Origin: Novosphingobium sp. NDB2Meth1
GTDB taxonomy: Bacteria > Pseudomonadota > Alphaproteobacteria > Sphingomonadales > Sphingomonadaceae
NCBI RefSeq assembly: GCF_900117425.1
Contig: NZ_FPEH01000012.1
Location: 186,001-250,000 of the forward strand
DNA length: 64,000 nucleotides
Direction: 5' to 3'
Position 1 is the stretch's first letter; each line of letters begins with the position of its first letter. Below are positions 45,007-54,641 of this stretch, piece after piece. The translations under genes and the position numbers were made by a program. Under the pieces are notes generated by a model. That model searched no databases. It had not been told where the DNA came from and saw only the letters and a list, made by a program, of their open reading frames with translations.

Positions 45007-48000
45007 CGGCACGTTCCTCAGGGCTTTCGCCAAGGCGTTCGAACAGGATCGGCAGCAGCACCAGCGTCAGCAGGGTCGAGCTGACCAGTCCGCCGATCAC
45101 GACGATGGCGAGCGGCTGTTGGATTTCGGAGCCGGGGCCAGTGGCAAAAAGCAGCGGCACGAGCCCGAAGGCGGTGATGCTCGCGGTCATCAGTACCGGG
45201 CGCAGACGGCGCTCGGCACCGAGGCGCACCGCTTCGGCCATCGGCACCCCCTCCGCGCGCAGCTGGCGGAAGTACGAGACGAGGACGAGGCCGTTGAGCA
45301 CAGCGATGCCGAGCAGAGCAATGAAGCCGACCGACGCGGGCACCGAGAGGTATTGCCCCGCCGCCCAGAGCGCGACGATCCCGCCGACCATAGCGAAGGG
45401 AATGTTGACGAGGATCAGCAGCGCCGCACGCAGCGAGCGCAGCGTGGCGAGCAGCACGAAAAAGATCAGCAGCAGCGCCGCCGGAACCACCAGCGAAAGC
45501 CGCGCGGCGGCCCGCTGCTGGTTCTCGAACTGGCCGCCCCACACCACGCGGTAGCCCGCTGGCATCGGCACGCGGGCCTGCACCGCCGCCTTGGCCTCCT
45601 CGACATAGCCGACGAGATCGCGGCCCGAAACGAAGGCCTGCACCAGTGCATAACGCGAGCCGTTCTCATGATCGATCTTCACCGGGCCGGCCACCGGGCG
45701 CACATGCGCGACATCGCTCAACCTGACCGTCTGCCCGCCGGCGCCCCGCAGCAGCGTATCGGCAAACGCGGCGGGATTGGCCTCCACCCCCCCGCGAGCG
45801 CGCATCACGATGGGAATGCGCCGGTTGCCTTCCGCCACCACGCCCGCGCGCACGCCTTCCAGCTGGCCGCGCAAGGTGTCCTCGATCATGTCGACCGAGA
45901 GCCCCGCGCGCCCGGCCGCAAGGCGGTCGATATCGATCTGGAGATAGTCGACCCGGTCGTTGGCAACGGTCATCACCTCGGTCGCGCCGCGCGTGCCCTT
46001 GAGGATCGCCTCGACCTGACCCGCCAGCTTGCCCAGCGTCGCGCCGTCCGGCCCGAAGATCTTGACCGCAAGGTCCCCGCGCGATCCGGTCAGCATTTCG
46101 GAGACGCGCATTTCGATCGGCTGGGTGAAGCTGGAACCAATGCCCGGCAGCAGCGTCATCGCGTGGCGCATGTCCTCGATGATCGCTTCCTTGCTGCCGC
46201 GCCATTCGCTCTGGGGCTTGAGCGTCACGAACGTGTCCGTCTCGTTGAGGCCCATCGGATCGAGCCCCAGTTCGTCCGCACCGACGCGCGAGATCACACG
46301 GTCGACTTCGGGCACCTTGGCCTTGAGGATGCGCTGCGCCGCCATGTCCCCGGCGACCGAATGCGGCAGGCCGATGGAGGGGCTTTTGACCAGCTGGACG
46401 ATCACGCTGCCCTCGTCCATCTGCGGCATGAAGGTCTTGCCCACCGCGCCATAGGCAACGACGGCGGCGGCAAGGCCCAGGCCCGCAAGGCCATAGACCA
46501 GCTTCTGCCGCGCGAACGCCGCACCGAGCAGCGCGCTGTAGCGCGGCGCGAGCTGGCGCATCAGCCACGGCTCACCATGTGCGCCTGACTTGAGGCCGAG
46601 CGAGGCCAGCGCTGGAACCAGTGTGAGCGCCAGCAACAGCGCCGCCACCAGCGCGAAGATGATCGTGAGCGCGACGGGCGCGAAGAGCTTGCCTTCAAGG
46701 CCCTCGAGCGAAACCAGCGGCAGGAACACCAGCGCGATGATCAGCAGCCCTGCGGAGACCGGCACGATCACGTCGCTGGTGGCGCGGAACACGTGGTGGA
46801 GCCGCGGCGATATGTCGTCGTGCGTCTGCGCCAGCCGTTCGACCACGTTCTCGACCACCACGACCGCCCCGTCCACCAGCATGCCGATGGCGATGGCCAG
46901 GCCGCCGAGGCTCATCAGATTGGCGGTAAGGCCCCAGCCGCGCATCAGGATGAAGCAGATGAGGGCCGCCATCGGCAGCGTGGCGGCGACAATCGCTGCG
47001 GCGCGCCAATCGCCGAGGAACACCACCAGCAGCACGACGACGAGGATCGTCGCCTCGAGCAGCGCTTCCTCCACGGTGCCCACCGCGCGGGCGATCAGGT
47101 CCGACCGGTCATAGAAGACGTTGATTTTCATGCCGGGCGGCAGGCTGTGCTGCAGTTCGGCAAGCCGTGCCTTCACGCCGGTCACCACCTTGCGCGCATC
47201 TGCCCCGCGCAGCGCAATGACGAGGCCTTCGACGGTCTCGCCATGCCCGTCCGCGCTGACCGCGCCGTAGCGGGTCAGGCTGCCATTGCTGATGGTCGCG
47301 ACATCACCCAGCCGCAGCACGCGTCCGCCCGGCGCGTGGAGCACCAGCGCGCGCAGGTCATCGAGCGTCCTGATCGCCCCCACCGCGCGCACGATCAGCG
47401 CGTTCTCGCCATTGGCAAGCCGGCCCGCACCATCATTGCGGTTGCCGCTTTCGACCGCGGCCTTCACATCCGCCATCGTCAGCCCCGCCGCGCCCAGCGC
47501 CAGCGGATCGGGCCGCACTTCGAAGGTGCGCACATAGCCGCCCAGCGCATTGACGTCCGCGACGCCGGGCACGGTGCGTAGGGCCGGGCGGATCGTCCAG
47601 TCGAGCGCGGTCCGGCGTTCTTCCAGACTTTGCGGTCCGTCGATGGTGAACATGAAGAGTTCGGAGAGCGGCGTTGAAATCGGCGCGAGGCCGCCGTTCA
47701 CGCCTGCAGGCAGATCGCCCATCACGCCTGCGAGCCGCTCGCTGACCTGCTGGCGCGCCCAGTAGATGTCGGTGCCGTCGGTGAAGTCGATGGTGACGTC
47801 GGCAATCGCATACTTGGCGGTCGCGCGCAGCACAGCCTGCTTGGGCAGGCCCAGCATTTCCTGCTCGATGGGCGCAAGGATGCGCGTCTCGACCTCGTCG
47901 GGCGTCATCCCCGGCGCCTTGAGGATGATCTTCACCTGCGTCGGCGCGATATCCGGATAGGCATCGATGGGGAGGTTGGCGAAGGTCCAGCCGCCAATGC

Positions 48001-48073
48001 CCGCCACGACCAGCGCGGCAGCCAGCACGAGGAGGCGGAACGACAACGCCTTAGCGAGAAGTTCGCGGAGCAT
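44999..48073 (-). CDS. Heavy-metal efflux (HME) RND permease, CzcA/CusA family
   Basis: 1024 aa. Inner-membrane proton-driven pump. N-terminal WTFANLPIDAYPDIAPTQVK, the HME-type segment VDGAVVVVENVVERLAQTHD in TM4, and DPMGLNETDTFVTLKPQSEW in the second porter domain. The acid in LGGLAIAIGMLVDGAVV is the proton relay. C-terminal SIGFIALLGIAVLNGLVLVS-like (here ASVGFIALLGIAVLNGLVL). The metal cannot be read by eye; the CzcA or CusA split needs the porter-site residues. Confidence 0.93.
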   Translation of the reverse strand: MLRELLAKALSFRLLVLAAALVVAGIGGWTFANLPIDAYPDIAPTQVKIILKAPGMTPDEVETRILAPIEQEMLGLPKQAVLRATAKYAIADVTIDFTDGTDIYWARQQVSERLAGVMGDLPAGVNGGLAPISTPLSELFMFTIDGPQSLEERRTALDWTIRPALRTVPGVADVNALGGYVRTFEVRPDPLALGAAGLTMADVKAAVESGNRNDGAGRLANGENALIVRAVGAIRTLDDLRALVLHAPGGRVLRLGDVATISNGSLTRYGAVSADGHGETVEGLVIALRGADARKVVTGVKARLAELQHSLPPGMKINVFYDRSDLIARAVGTVEEALLEATILVVVLLVVFLGDWRAAAIVAATLPMAALICFILMRGWGLTANLMSLGGLAIAIGMLVDGAVVVVENVVERLAQTHDDISPRLHHVFRATSDVIVPVSAGLLIIALVFLPLVSLEGLEGKLFAPVALTIIFALVAALLLALTLVPALASLGLKSGAHGEPWLMRQLAPRYSALLGAAFARQKLVYGLAGLGLAAAVVAYGAVGKTFMPQMDEGSVIVQLVKSPSIGLPHSVAGDMAAQRILKAKVPEVDRVISRVGADELGLDPMGLNETDTFVTLKPQSEWRGSKEAIIEDMRHAMTLLPGIGSSFTQPIEMRVSEMLTGSRGDLAVKIFGPDGATLGKLAGQVEAILKGTRGATEVMTVANDRVDYLQIDIDRLAAGRAGLSVDMIEDTLRGQLEGVRAGVVAEGNRRIPIVMRARGGVEANPAAFADTLLRGAGGQTVRLSDVAHVRPVAGPVKIDHENGSRYALVQAFVSGRDLVGYVEEAKAAVQARVPMPAGYRVVWGGQFENQQRAAARLSLVVPAALLLIFFVLLATLRSLRAALLILVNIPFAMVGGIVALWAAGQYLSVPASVGFIALLGIAVLNGLVLVSYFRQLRAEGVPMAEAVRLGAERRLRPVLMTASITAFGLVPLLFATGPGSEIQQPLAIVVIGGLVSSTLLTLVLLPILFERLGESPEERADG

Positions 48074-48086
48074 GGCAGCAGTGCAA

Positions 48087-49199
48087 TCAGTTGGCGCCGG
48101 CGAGCGTCGAGAGTTCGCTCACCCCGCTCGCCGCGACGCGTTCGCCTGCGGTGAGGCCCTGTGTGATGACGGCGCTGTCGCCGGACACTCCAGCCACGGT
48201 CACCGGTCGCGCACGGACCCCGCCGCGCACTGCGACGAACACAACTTTGCCGCCGTTCATGTCGCCGAGTGCTGCAAGCGGTATCCGCACGGCGCCTGCC
48301 GGCGCGGGGCCTTCGATACCGATCGAGGTCGCGCTGCCTGCCGCCGCGCTGCCTGCCGGTATGGTCGCGGTGACCGTGGCCGAACGGGTCGCAGGATCAA
48401 GCGACTGGCCAACCGCCGTAACCGTGCCGGAGACGGTGCCGATGCGTACGGACATGCCGGGCTTCACGGTCGCCAGCAGCCGCTCCGGAAGCTGCGCGGT
48501 GACTTGCAGCGGGCCGCCACCGTCGATCACGAAGGGCGCCATGGCCGGGTCGACCGCTTTGCCAGTCTCGGCGCTCATCGCACTGATGCGGCCGCTGATC
48601 GGGGCACTCAGCGTATAGCCTGCGCCGCCCGCGCGTCCGCCGGGGACAAGGCCGATGAGCCGCCCCTGTTCGCCCACGTCGATATCCGCCTGACGCGCGA
48701 GCGAGGCGGCTTCGTCGGCGCGGGCAGGGGCGATGATGCCCTCGCGCGCCAGTTGGCCTAGCCGCGCAGCCTGCGCGCGTGCGACGCTCTGCCGGGCACG
48801 GGCGCGGGCGAGTTCGGCGGTAAGGCTGACCATGTCGCGGCTCGCAACCGTGGCGAGCGGCTGGCCCGCGCTCACATCCTGTCCATTCACCACGAAGATA
48901 CGGGTGATGACGCCGGGAAACTGCGCAGCAACCGCAACCCGCGCGTTGGGCTGGGGCATGATCTGCGCGGGGAGTTCGGCTACCGGCACCGTCTGCGCCG
49001 CCGATGCGACCGCCAGCGTCAGCCCAAGCGCGTGCATCTGTTCAGTGGATAGGGCAATCATGCCGTCCTTCGCGGTACCGGGCGCGGCAGCAGTGACGGG
49101 CGCAGCGGTGCTTGCCCCTTGCGAGGTCATCCACCACCAGCCACCGCCCGCGAGCAGTACGGCGGCCACGCCGCCCAGGATCAACGAATTCTGCTTCAT
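48087..49199 (-). CDS. RND efflux periplasmic adaptor (membrane fusion protein)
   Basis: 370 aa. N-terminal anchor (SLILGGVAAVLLAGGGWWWM), then the lipoyl/hairpin region (QFPGVITRIFVVNGQDVSAG and a helical hairpin ELARARARQSVARAQAARLG) and beta-barrel (GGGPLQVTAQLPERLLATVK, PGMSVRIGTVSG). It bridges the RND pump and the TolC-type channel; same operon, 13 bp from the pump gene. Confidence 0.93.
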   Translation of the reverse strand: MKQNSLILGGVAAVLLAGGGWWWMTSQGASTAAPVTAAAPGTAKDGMIALSTEQMHALGLTLAVASAAQTVPVAELPAQIMPQPNARVAVAAQFPGVITRIFVVNGQDVSAGQPLATVASRDMVSLTAELARARARQSVARAQAARLGQLAREGIIAPARADEAASLARQADIDVGEQGRLIGLVPGGRAGGAGYTLSAPISGRISAMSAETGKAVDPAMAPFVIDGGGPLQVTAQLPERLLATVKPGMSVRIGTVSGTVTAVGQSLDPATRSATVTATIPAGSAAAGSATSIGIEGPAPAGAVRIPLAALGDMNGGKVVFVAVRGGVRARPVTVAGVSGDSAVITQGLTAGERVAASGVSELSTLAGAN

Positions 49200-49228
49200 G
49201 CTGCCCGCCCTAGTTGGTGAAGCTGACG

Positions 49229-50254
49229 TCAGTCTGACGCGCTGACCGAGGGAAACCGCAGCCGCAGTTCCCGCGCCTCCGCACTCGTTTCCAGCGTCCC
49301 GCCATGCGCCCGCATGATCCGCTCGACGATGGCAAGGCCAAGCCCCGCACCATGCTTGCTCGCGTGATCGGCGCGGCGGTGGCGCTGCGTCAGAGTGGCC
49401 AATTGGTCCGCCGAAAGCCCGGGGCCTTCATCGCGTACCGCCAGCAAGCCGCCCGCCTCGGTTCGGACGGTCACGCAGCCGCCCGCCGGGCTCGCCCGCA
49501 GCGCATTCTCGATCAGGTTGCGCAGCGCCGCGCCAATCGCTTCGCGCCGCCCGGTCACGACAACCGGCGCGTCCGCCTCCAGCGCCAGCCGCAGTCCCCG
49601 GTCGAGCGCTATGGGGGCAAGCTGGGCAAGGACATCGCCCGCCACATCACTGAGGTTGACCGGCATCGGAGCGATCTGCGCGGCATGATCGGCGTCGATC
49701 TGCGCGAGCAACATCAATTGGTCGATCAGCCGCCCCATCCGCGCGACATCGCCGCGCATGCGTTCGGCATCGGGATGGTCGAGCCGGTCCAGCTCGAGCG
49801 ACAGGAGCGTCAAGGGCGTGCGCAGTTCATGCGCGATATCGGCCGCAAAGGCCTCATGCAGCGCTGCGGCACCATCGACACGCCCCAGCACGCGGTTGAT
49901 CGCATCGGCAAACGGGCGCGCCTCGATGGGAAAGTCGGTGGTATCGACACGGACACCCCGCGTCTCTCCGGCCCGCGCATCGATCTGTGCTGCAGCCTCG
50001 ATCAAGGGGCGCACGCCGCTCTTGATCGCCCAGCGGCCCGCCAGCGCCATCGGCAGGATGAGAACGGCCATCGGCAGCAAAACGTGTTCGCTGAGTTCGT
50101 GGATCGCGCGGACGAAGGCATCGTGATCGCCGAGATTGCTGAACGATATGCGGTACTCAATGCCGATCACGATCAGCAGCAACAGCGCCCCCAGCCCGCC
50201 GACCCATGCAAGGCTGGCGGTCAGACGGCGAATGATCGACGGCGGCCTGCTCAT
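49229..50254 (-). CDS. Sensor histidine kinase of the efflux operon
   Basis: 341 aa. TM1 (WVGGLGALLLLIVIGIEYRI) and TM2 (VLLPMAVLILPMALAGRW) enclose a short periplasmic loop of about 30 residues; HAMP-like segment; H box DIAHELRTPLTLLSLELDRL, N box LRNLIENALRAS, G1 VRDEGPGLSADQL and G2 GAGLGLAIVERIM. It presumably senses metal in the periplasm through the short loop, phosphorylates the response regulator beside it and overlaps that gene by 4 nt. Confidence 0.92.
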   Translation of the reverse strand: MSRPPSIIRRLTASLAWVGGLGALLLLIVIGIEYRISFSNLGDHDAFVRAIHELSEHVLLPMAVLILPMALAGRWAIKSGVRPLIEAAAQIDARAGETRGVRVDTTDFPIEARPFADAINRVLGRVDGAAALHEAFAADIAHELRTPLTLLSLELDRLDHPDAERMRGDVARMGRLIDQLMLLAQIDADHAAQIAPMPVNLSDVAGDVLAQLAPIALDRGLRLALEADAPVVVTGRREAIGAALRNLIENALRASPAGGCVTVRTEAGGLLAVRDEGPGLSADQLATLTQRHRRADHASKHGAGLGLAIVERIMRAHGGTLETSAEARELRLRFPSVSASD

Positions 50255-50925
50255 GCCCCGCGCGCCCTTGCCATGTATCCGACCCCGCGGATCGTGTGCA
50301 GTTCCAGCGCGGCGCCTGCCTCTTCCAGCTTGCGGCGCAGGCGCGAGATGTTCGCCTCGACGGCATTGGGCGTGACCGCCTCGTCGAAGGTATAGAGGCT
50401 GCTTTCGATCACCGCGCGGCGCACGACTTGTCCGGCGCGGCGCAGCAGGAGTTCGATCAGCGCCGCCTCACGGCGGGTGAGGTCCAGCGGATGGGCATCG
50501 ACCGTCACCTGCTGGCTCGCCGGATCGAACGCCACATTGCCGAGGCTCAGAATGGCATCCTGCCTTCCGCCGGGCCGCCGCAGCAAAGCCCGCAGCCGCG
50601 CGGCAAGCTCGCTCATCGCGAAGGGCTTGGGGAGATAGTCGTCGGCACCCGCATCCAGCCCCTTGATGCGGTCCTCCAGCGCATCGCGCGCGGTCAGGAC
50701 GAGGATCGGCGGGCGCGGTCCATGCTGCGCGCGCATCCAGTCGACCCCGTCGCCATCGGGCAGGCCCAGATCGAGCACGATCCCGTCGAACGAGGTGGCG
50801 GCCAGCGCATCCTCCGCCGACGCCAGCGTATGCACCGCATCGCAGACATGGCCTTGCGCGGCGAGGCCATCGGCGATCAGCCCGGCCAGTCGCTCATTGT
50901 CCTCGATGATCAGAACCCGCGCCAT
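50251..50925 (-). CDS. OmpR-family response regulator of the efflux operon
   Basis: 224 aa. Receiver domain with IIEDNERLAG, phosphorylation site GIVLDLGLPDGDG (Asp) and VLTARDALEDRIKGLDAGAD; conserved Lys in LPKPFAMSELAARL. C-terminal winged helix with EAALIELLLRRAGQVVRR and the recognition helix ANISRLRRKLEEAG. First gene of the five-gene operon (regulator, kinase, adaptor, pump, channel). Confidence 0.94.
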   Translation of the reverse strand: MARVLIIEDNERLAGLIADGLAAQGHVCDAVHTLASAEDALAATSFDGIVLDLGLPDGDGVDWMRAQHGPRPPILVLTARDALEDRIKGLDAGADDYLPKPFAMSELAARLRALLRRPGGRQDAILSLGNVAFDPASQQVTVDAHPLDLTRREAALIELLLRRAGQVVRRAVIESSLYTFDEAVTPNAVEANISRLRRKLEEAGAALELHTIRGVGYMARARGA

Positions 50926-50988
50926 TCGACCCCGCTATGGCCAACGGGCGGGCAATAGCAAGCAAGCCTGACGGGAGGCTGACGGGGG

Positions 50989-52437
50989 TCACGGCTCGGT
51001 CGGCTGCGTTGTCCATCCCAAAGCAGGGATCGTTATCGAGCGGCGTCCGGAAAGATCGGTGCGCGCGACGATGATATCGCGCTCTTCCATGTAGCTCAGC
51101 ACCCGGCGCGCCCGGCCGAGCGAACTCGTTCCGTAGACCAGCGCGAGTTCCTGATCGCTGGGGCAGGGCTGGTTCTCGCTCGCCGCCCGCGCGATCAGCA
51201 GGAACGCACCGAGCATATCGTCCGGCACGCGGCGGCCCGCTTCGAGTGCCGGCGCCCATTCGTCTTCCAGGCCCTCGAAGATTCCCGCGCGCGCCGCCGC
51301 CAACCGGCGGGTGAAGCCTGCCAGATCGAGTGGCGTCTGCCGCAGCCCGTGCATGCGGCAGCGGACCTGGAAATCCTGAAACAGCACCGCCGTCGTCTTG
51401 CCGGTCGCTTCCTCGTCACCGACAATGGCGCGCAGGGCGGCGACCATGACCGGCTCGGGATCGACCGGTTCGGGAAGCTCTTCCGCAACCGGTTCGATCG
51501 GCAGGCGGGCGAGTTCCTCCAACACCAGCGTCGCCGGCTGCGGGCGCGGCGTGGGAACCGGGGCGGGGAGGGGCGTGGCATCCTCAAGCCCGGCCAGCAG
51601 GAATTCGCGCATGTCTCCGGCGGGCGCATTGGGAAGCGGCACCAGCACCGGGCTGCTGCTGCGTGCCGAAGTCTCGACCGTGCCGATCTTGAGCATCACC
51701 GGCCGGCGGGCGATGGCGGGGCCAAGCCCGAGGAATGTCCCGCGCGCCAGATCGCGGATGGATTCGGCCTGCCGCCGTTCCATGCCGAGCAGATCCGCCG
51801 CGCGCGCCATGTCGATATCGAGGAAGGTGCGGCCCATCAGGAAGTTGCTCGCCTCGGCCGCGACGTTCTTCGAGAGCTTGGCAAGGCGCTGCGTCGCGAT
51901 GATCCCGGCGAGACCGCGTTTGCGCCCGCGCGACATCAGATTGGTCATAGCGCCAAGCGACGCGCGGCGCACTTCCTCGCTGACCTCGGCCCCTGCAGCG
52001 GGGGCAAAGATCTGCGCCTCGTCCACCACCACCAGCGCCGGGAACCAGTGCTCGCGCGGGGCATCGAACAGGCCCATCAGGAAGGCGGCGGCGCAGCGCA
52101 TCTGGCCTTCCATCTCCAGCCCTTCGAGGCTGAGGACCACGGAGGTGCGATGCTCGCGGCAACGGCGGGCAAAGTGCGTAATCTCGCTGACGGAGTAGTC
52201 GACCGCCTCGATCGAAACGTGGCCATAAGGCCCCGATAGGGTCACGAAATCGCCCTCGGGATCGATGATCACCTGCTGGACTTGCCCGGCGCTTTTCTCG
52301 AGCAACCGCCGCAGCAGATGCGATTTGCCCGAGCCGGAATTGCCCTGGACGAGCAGCCGGGTTGCCAGCAACTCCTCCAGATCGACCAGCGCCGCACCCC
52401 CGGCACCATCGAATCCCATATCAACCTTGAGCGTCAT
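50989..52437 (-). CDS. HerA-like ATPase (DUF87/DUF853 type)
   Basis: 482 aa from the ATG at 52437 (MTLKVDMGFDGAGGAALVDL); an ATG at 52449 is equally possible, neither with a good ribosome site. Walker A is VQGNSGSGKSHLLRRL, Walker B LVVVDEAQIFAP, with an arginine-finger region MTNLMSRGRKRGLAGIIATQ. A helical C-terminal part ends in a wHTH-like tail. HerA proteins are hexameric DNA translocases, often with NurA nuclease; no NurA gene is beside it. Lies between the two-component system (63 bp downstream of it) and a divergent ligase gene. Confidence 0.78.
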   Translation of the reverse strand: MTLKVDMGFDGAGGAALVDLEELLATRLLVQGNSGSGKSHLLRRLLEKSAGQVQQVIIDPEGDFVTLSGPYGHVSIEAVDYSVSEITHFARRCREHRTSVVLSLEGLEMEGQMRCAAAFLMGLFDAPREHWFPALVVVDEAQIFAPAAGAEVSEEVRRASLGAMTNLMSRGRKRGLAGIIATQRLAKLSKNVAAEASNFLMGRTFLDIDMARAADLLGMERRQAESIRDLARGTFLGLGPAIARRPVMLKIGTVETSARSSSPVLVPLPNAPAGDMREFLLAGLEDATPLPAPVPTPRPQPATLVLEELARLPIEPVAEELPEPVDPEPVMVAALRAIVGDEEATGKTTAVLFQDFQVRCRMHGLRQTPLDLAGFTRRLAAARAGIFEGLEDEWAPALEAGRRVPDDMLGAFLLIARAASENQPCPSDQELALVYGTSSLGRARRVLSYMEERDIIVARTDLSGRRSITIPALGWTTQPTEP

Positions 52438-52582
52438 CGCTCGGCGCATGGCCCGTTTGCGCGGTTCTGGGCAAGACCCGCACACAGCCTTATGCGGTGA
52501 AAACCCCGCGCTGCCATATTGAACAGCTCCTGCTGTTGCAGCCAAGCGCGTAGACCGGGGCCAAAACAGGGAGAGTCGCCGC

Positions 52583-54142
52583 GTGAACAAGTCGGTCAGT
52601 CTGGGTCAGGCCTTGCGGCGGGCGGTCCATCTGCGCGGTGATGGCGTGGCCGTGATCGACGGCGACAAAACGTTCACATGGAACGCTTTTGCCGATCGCG
52701 TCGCGCGTCTGGCGGGCGCATTCAAGGCGCTAGGGCTGAGCACGAATGGCCGCGTTGTGCTGCTTTCGCTCAACAGCCACCGTTCGCTCGAATGCTTCTT
52801 CGCCGCGATGCACGCGGGCGGCGCGATCACGCCGCTGAACCACCGCCTCTCCCGGATCGAACTGCGCGATCAGGTGGCGGACTGCGCGCCGGACGTGATC
52901 GTGCTGGGCGATGACTTCTGCGAGATGCGCGGCGAACTGCTGGCAGCGGCGGGCGGCAAGGCGGCGCTGGTCCATGCGGGTGATGGCATGGCACCGGATG
53001 GCATGCACGCCTACGAGGCGCTGATCGAAGAAGCGTCCCCGCTCCCCGATCAAGGCCGCTGCGGCGATGATCTGGCCGTCCTGATGTACACCAGCGGCAC
53101 CACGAGCGCGGCCAAGGGCGTGATGATCAGCCACGCCAATTTTGTCGCCAATACGGCCAACACCTACGGCGAACTCGGCTTCGGGCCGGATATCGTCCAC
53201 CTCCATCACGGACCGCTGTTTCATGTGGCTGCTGCCGCGCGGGTGTTTTCGGTGACGCACGCTGCTGGCACCCACGTTCTTCTGCCGAGGTTTGTCGCCA
53301 GCGAGGTCATCGCGGCCATTGAATGGACCGGCGTCACCCACGCGACCTTCGTGCCGACAATGCTGCGCGCGATGCTCGATGATCCGGCGCTGATCGAGGC
53401 GGACCTCTCCTCGCTGCGCGTCCTCTCCTACGGCTCGGCGCCGATGCCGGAACCGTTGCTGCGGGAAATCATGGCCGCGCTGCCCCATGTCGGCTTCCTG
53501 CAATCCTACGGCATGACCGAGCTCTCGCCGGTGGTGACGATCCTCAATTGCGACGATCACCTGCCCGAAAACTGGCCCAGCGGCCGCCTGCGTTCAGCAG
53601 GGCGGTGCGTGCTCTTTGCCGAAATCGGCGTGGTGGATGCGCAGGACCGCCTGCTTCCTCCGGGCGAGCCGGGCGAGATCGTCGCGCGCGGGCCGAATGT
53701 GATGCTGGGATACTGGAACCGACCCGACCTTACCGCCGAGGCGCTTCGCGGCGGCTGGATGCACACCGGCGATATCGGCTACATTGACGCGGACGGCTAC
53801 CTCTTCGTCATCGACCGCCTGAAGGACATGATCATCTCGGGCGGCGAGAACGTCTACTCGCTCGAAGTCGAGAACGCGCTCGCGGCCCATCCCGCCGTTT
53901 CCCAGTGCGCGGTCTTCGGGCGGCCGCACGGGCATTGGGGCGAGGCGGTCCATGCTGTCGTGACGCTCAAGCCCGGCATGGAAGCCGGCGAGCGCGAACT
54001 CATCGACCACTGCCGCGCGCTGCTGGCGCACTACAAATGCCCGCGCACGCTGGAGATCCGCGACCAGCCGATGCCGCTGAGCGGTGCCAACAAGATCTCC
54101 AAGGCCGCGCTCAAGGAGGAATTGCGCACGCGCGGCGGTTGA
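52583..54142 (+). CDS. Acyl-CoA synthetase (AMP-forming, long-chain or aryl)
   Basis: 519 aa, GTG start at 52583 with GGGAGAG upstream. Activates a carboxylic acid as acyl-CoA via an acyl-adenylate. AMP-binding motif LMYTSGTTSAAKGVMISHAN, A5 region LQSYGMTELSP, A7 GGWMHTGDIGYIDADGYL, A8 DRLKDMIISGGENVYSLEVE and catalytic Lys in LSGANKISKAAL. The first of three same-strand genes (ligase, MAPEG, amidohydrolase). Confidence 0.93.
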   Translation: MNKSVSLGQALRRAVHLRGDGVAVIDGDKTFTWNAFADRVARLAGAFKALGLSTNGRVVLLSLNSHRSLECFFAAMHAGGAITPLNHRLSRIELRDQVADCAPDVIVLGDDFCEMRGELLAAAGGKAALVHAGDGMAPDGMHAYEALIEEASPLPDQGRCGDDLAVLMYTSGTTSAAKGVMISHANFVANTANTYGELGFGPDIVHLHHGPLFHVAAAARVFSVTHAAGTHVLLPRFVASEVIAAIEWTGVTHATFVPTMLRAMLDDPALIEADLSSLRVLSYGSAPMPEPLLREIMAALPHVGFLQSYGMTELSPVVTILNCDDHLPENWPSGRLRSAGRCVLFAEIGVVDAQDRLLPPGEPGEIVARGPNVMLGYWNRPDLTAEALRGGWMHTGDIGYIDADGYLFVIDRLKDMIISGGENVYSLEVENALAAHPAVSQCAVFGRPHGHWGEAVHAVVTLKPGMEAGERELIDHCRALLAHYKCPRTLEIRDQPMPLSGANKISKAALKEELRTRGG

Positions 54143-54232
54143 CGATGCGATTGCCTCAAAATTGCGAGTTGCCCCGCCGCCTGCCCGGCGTCAGCCTCTC
54201 TCCCAAGGGATGGGAAGAGGCGCGCCAGAACA

Positions 54233-54637
54233 ATGATCGACCCTTACGTCTACGTCGTGATCGTCAGCGCACTCGCGCTCCTGGCCTATTACTTCACCCT
54301 GCTGATGGCCGGCCTCGCGCGCGGGCGGTTCAAGATCCCGGTGCCCTCGCACAGCGGCCCCGAAGAGTACGAGCGCTATGTCCGCGCGCACCAGAACACG
54401 CTGGAGCATCTGGTGCTGTTCCTGCCCGGCCTATGGCTGTTTGCCTATGTGGTGAGCCCCTACTGGGCCGCCGGCATCGGCGTGATCTGGCCCCCGATGC
54501 GCGTCCTTTATGCGCGCGGCTATCACAAGGCGGCGGAAAAGCGGCTGATCCCGCTCTATATCTCTATGCCGCCTATCTACACTTTCGTGCTCGGCTCGCT
54601 GATCGGCGGGATCGTGCGCGTGGTTCAGGGAGCCTGA
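54233..54637 (+). CDS. MAPEG-family membrane protein
   Basis: 134 aa, four membrane helices (VYVVIVSALALLAYYFTLLM; LEHLVLFLPGLWLFAYVV; WAAGIGVIWPPMRVLYARGY; YTFVLGSLIGGIVRVV). The RYVRAHQNTLEHLVLFL segment is the glutathione-associated signature of eicosanoid/glutathione metabolism proteins. In bacteria such proteins are mostly glutathione transferases or peroxidases of lipid-type substrates; activity unproven here. Confidence 0.85.
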   Translation: MIDPYVYVVIVSALALLAYYFTLLMAGLARGRFKIPVPSHSGPEEYERYVRAHQNTLEHLVLFLPGLWLFAYVVSPYWAAGIGVIWPPMRVLYARGYHKAAEKRLIPLYISMPPIYTFVLGSLIGGIVRVVQGA

Positions 54638-54641
54638 CGCA

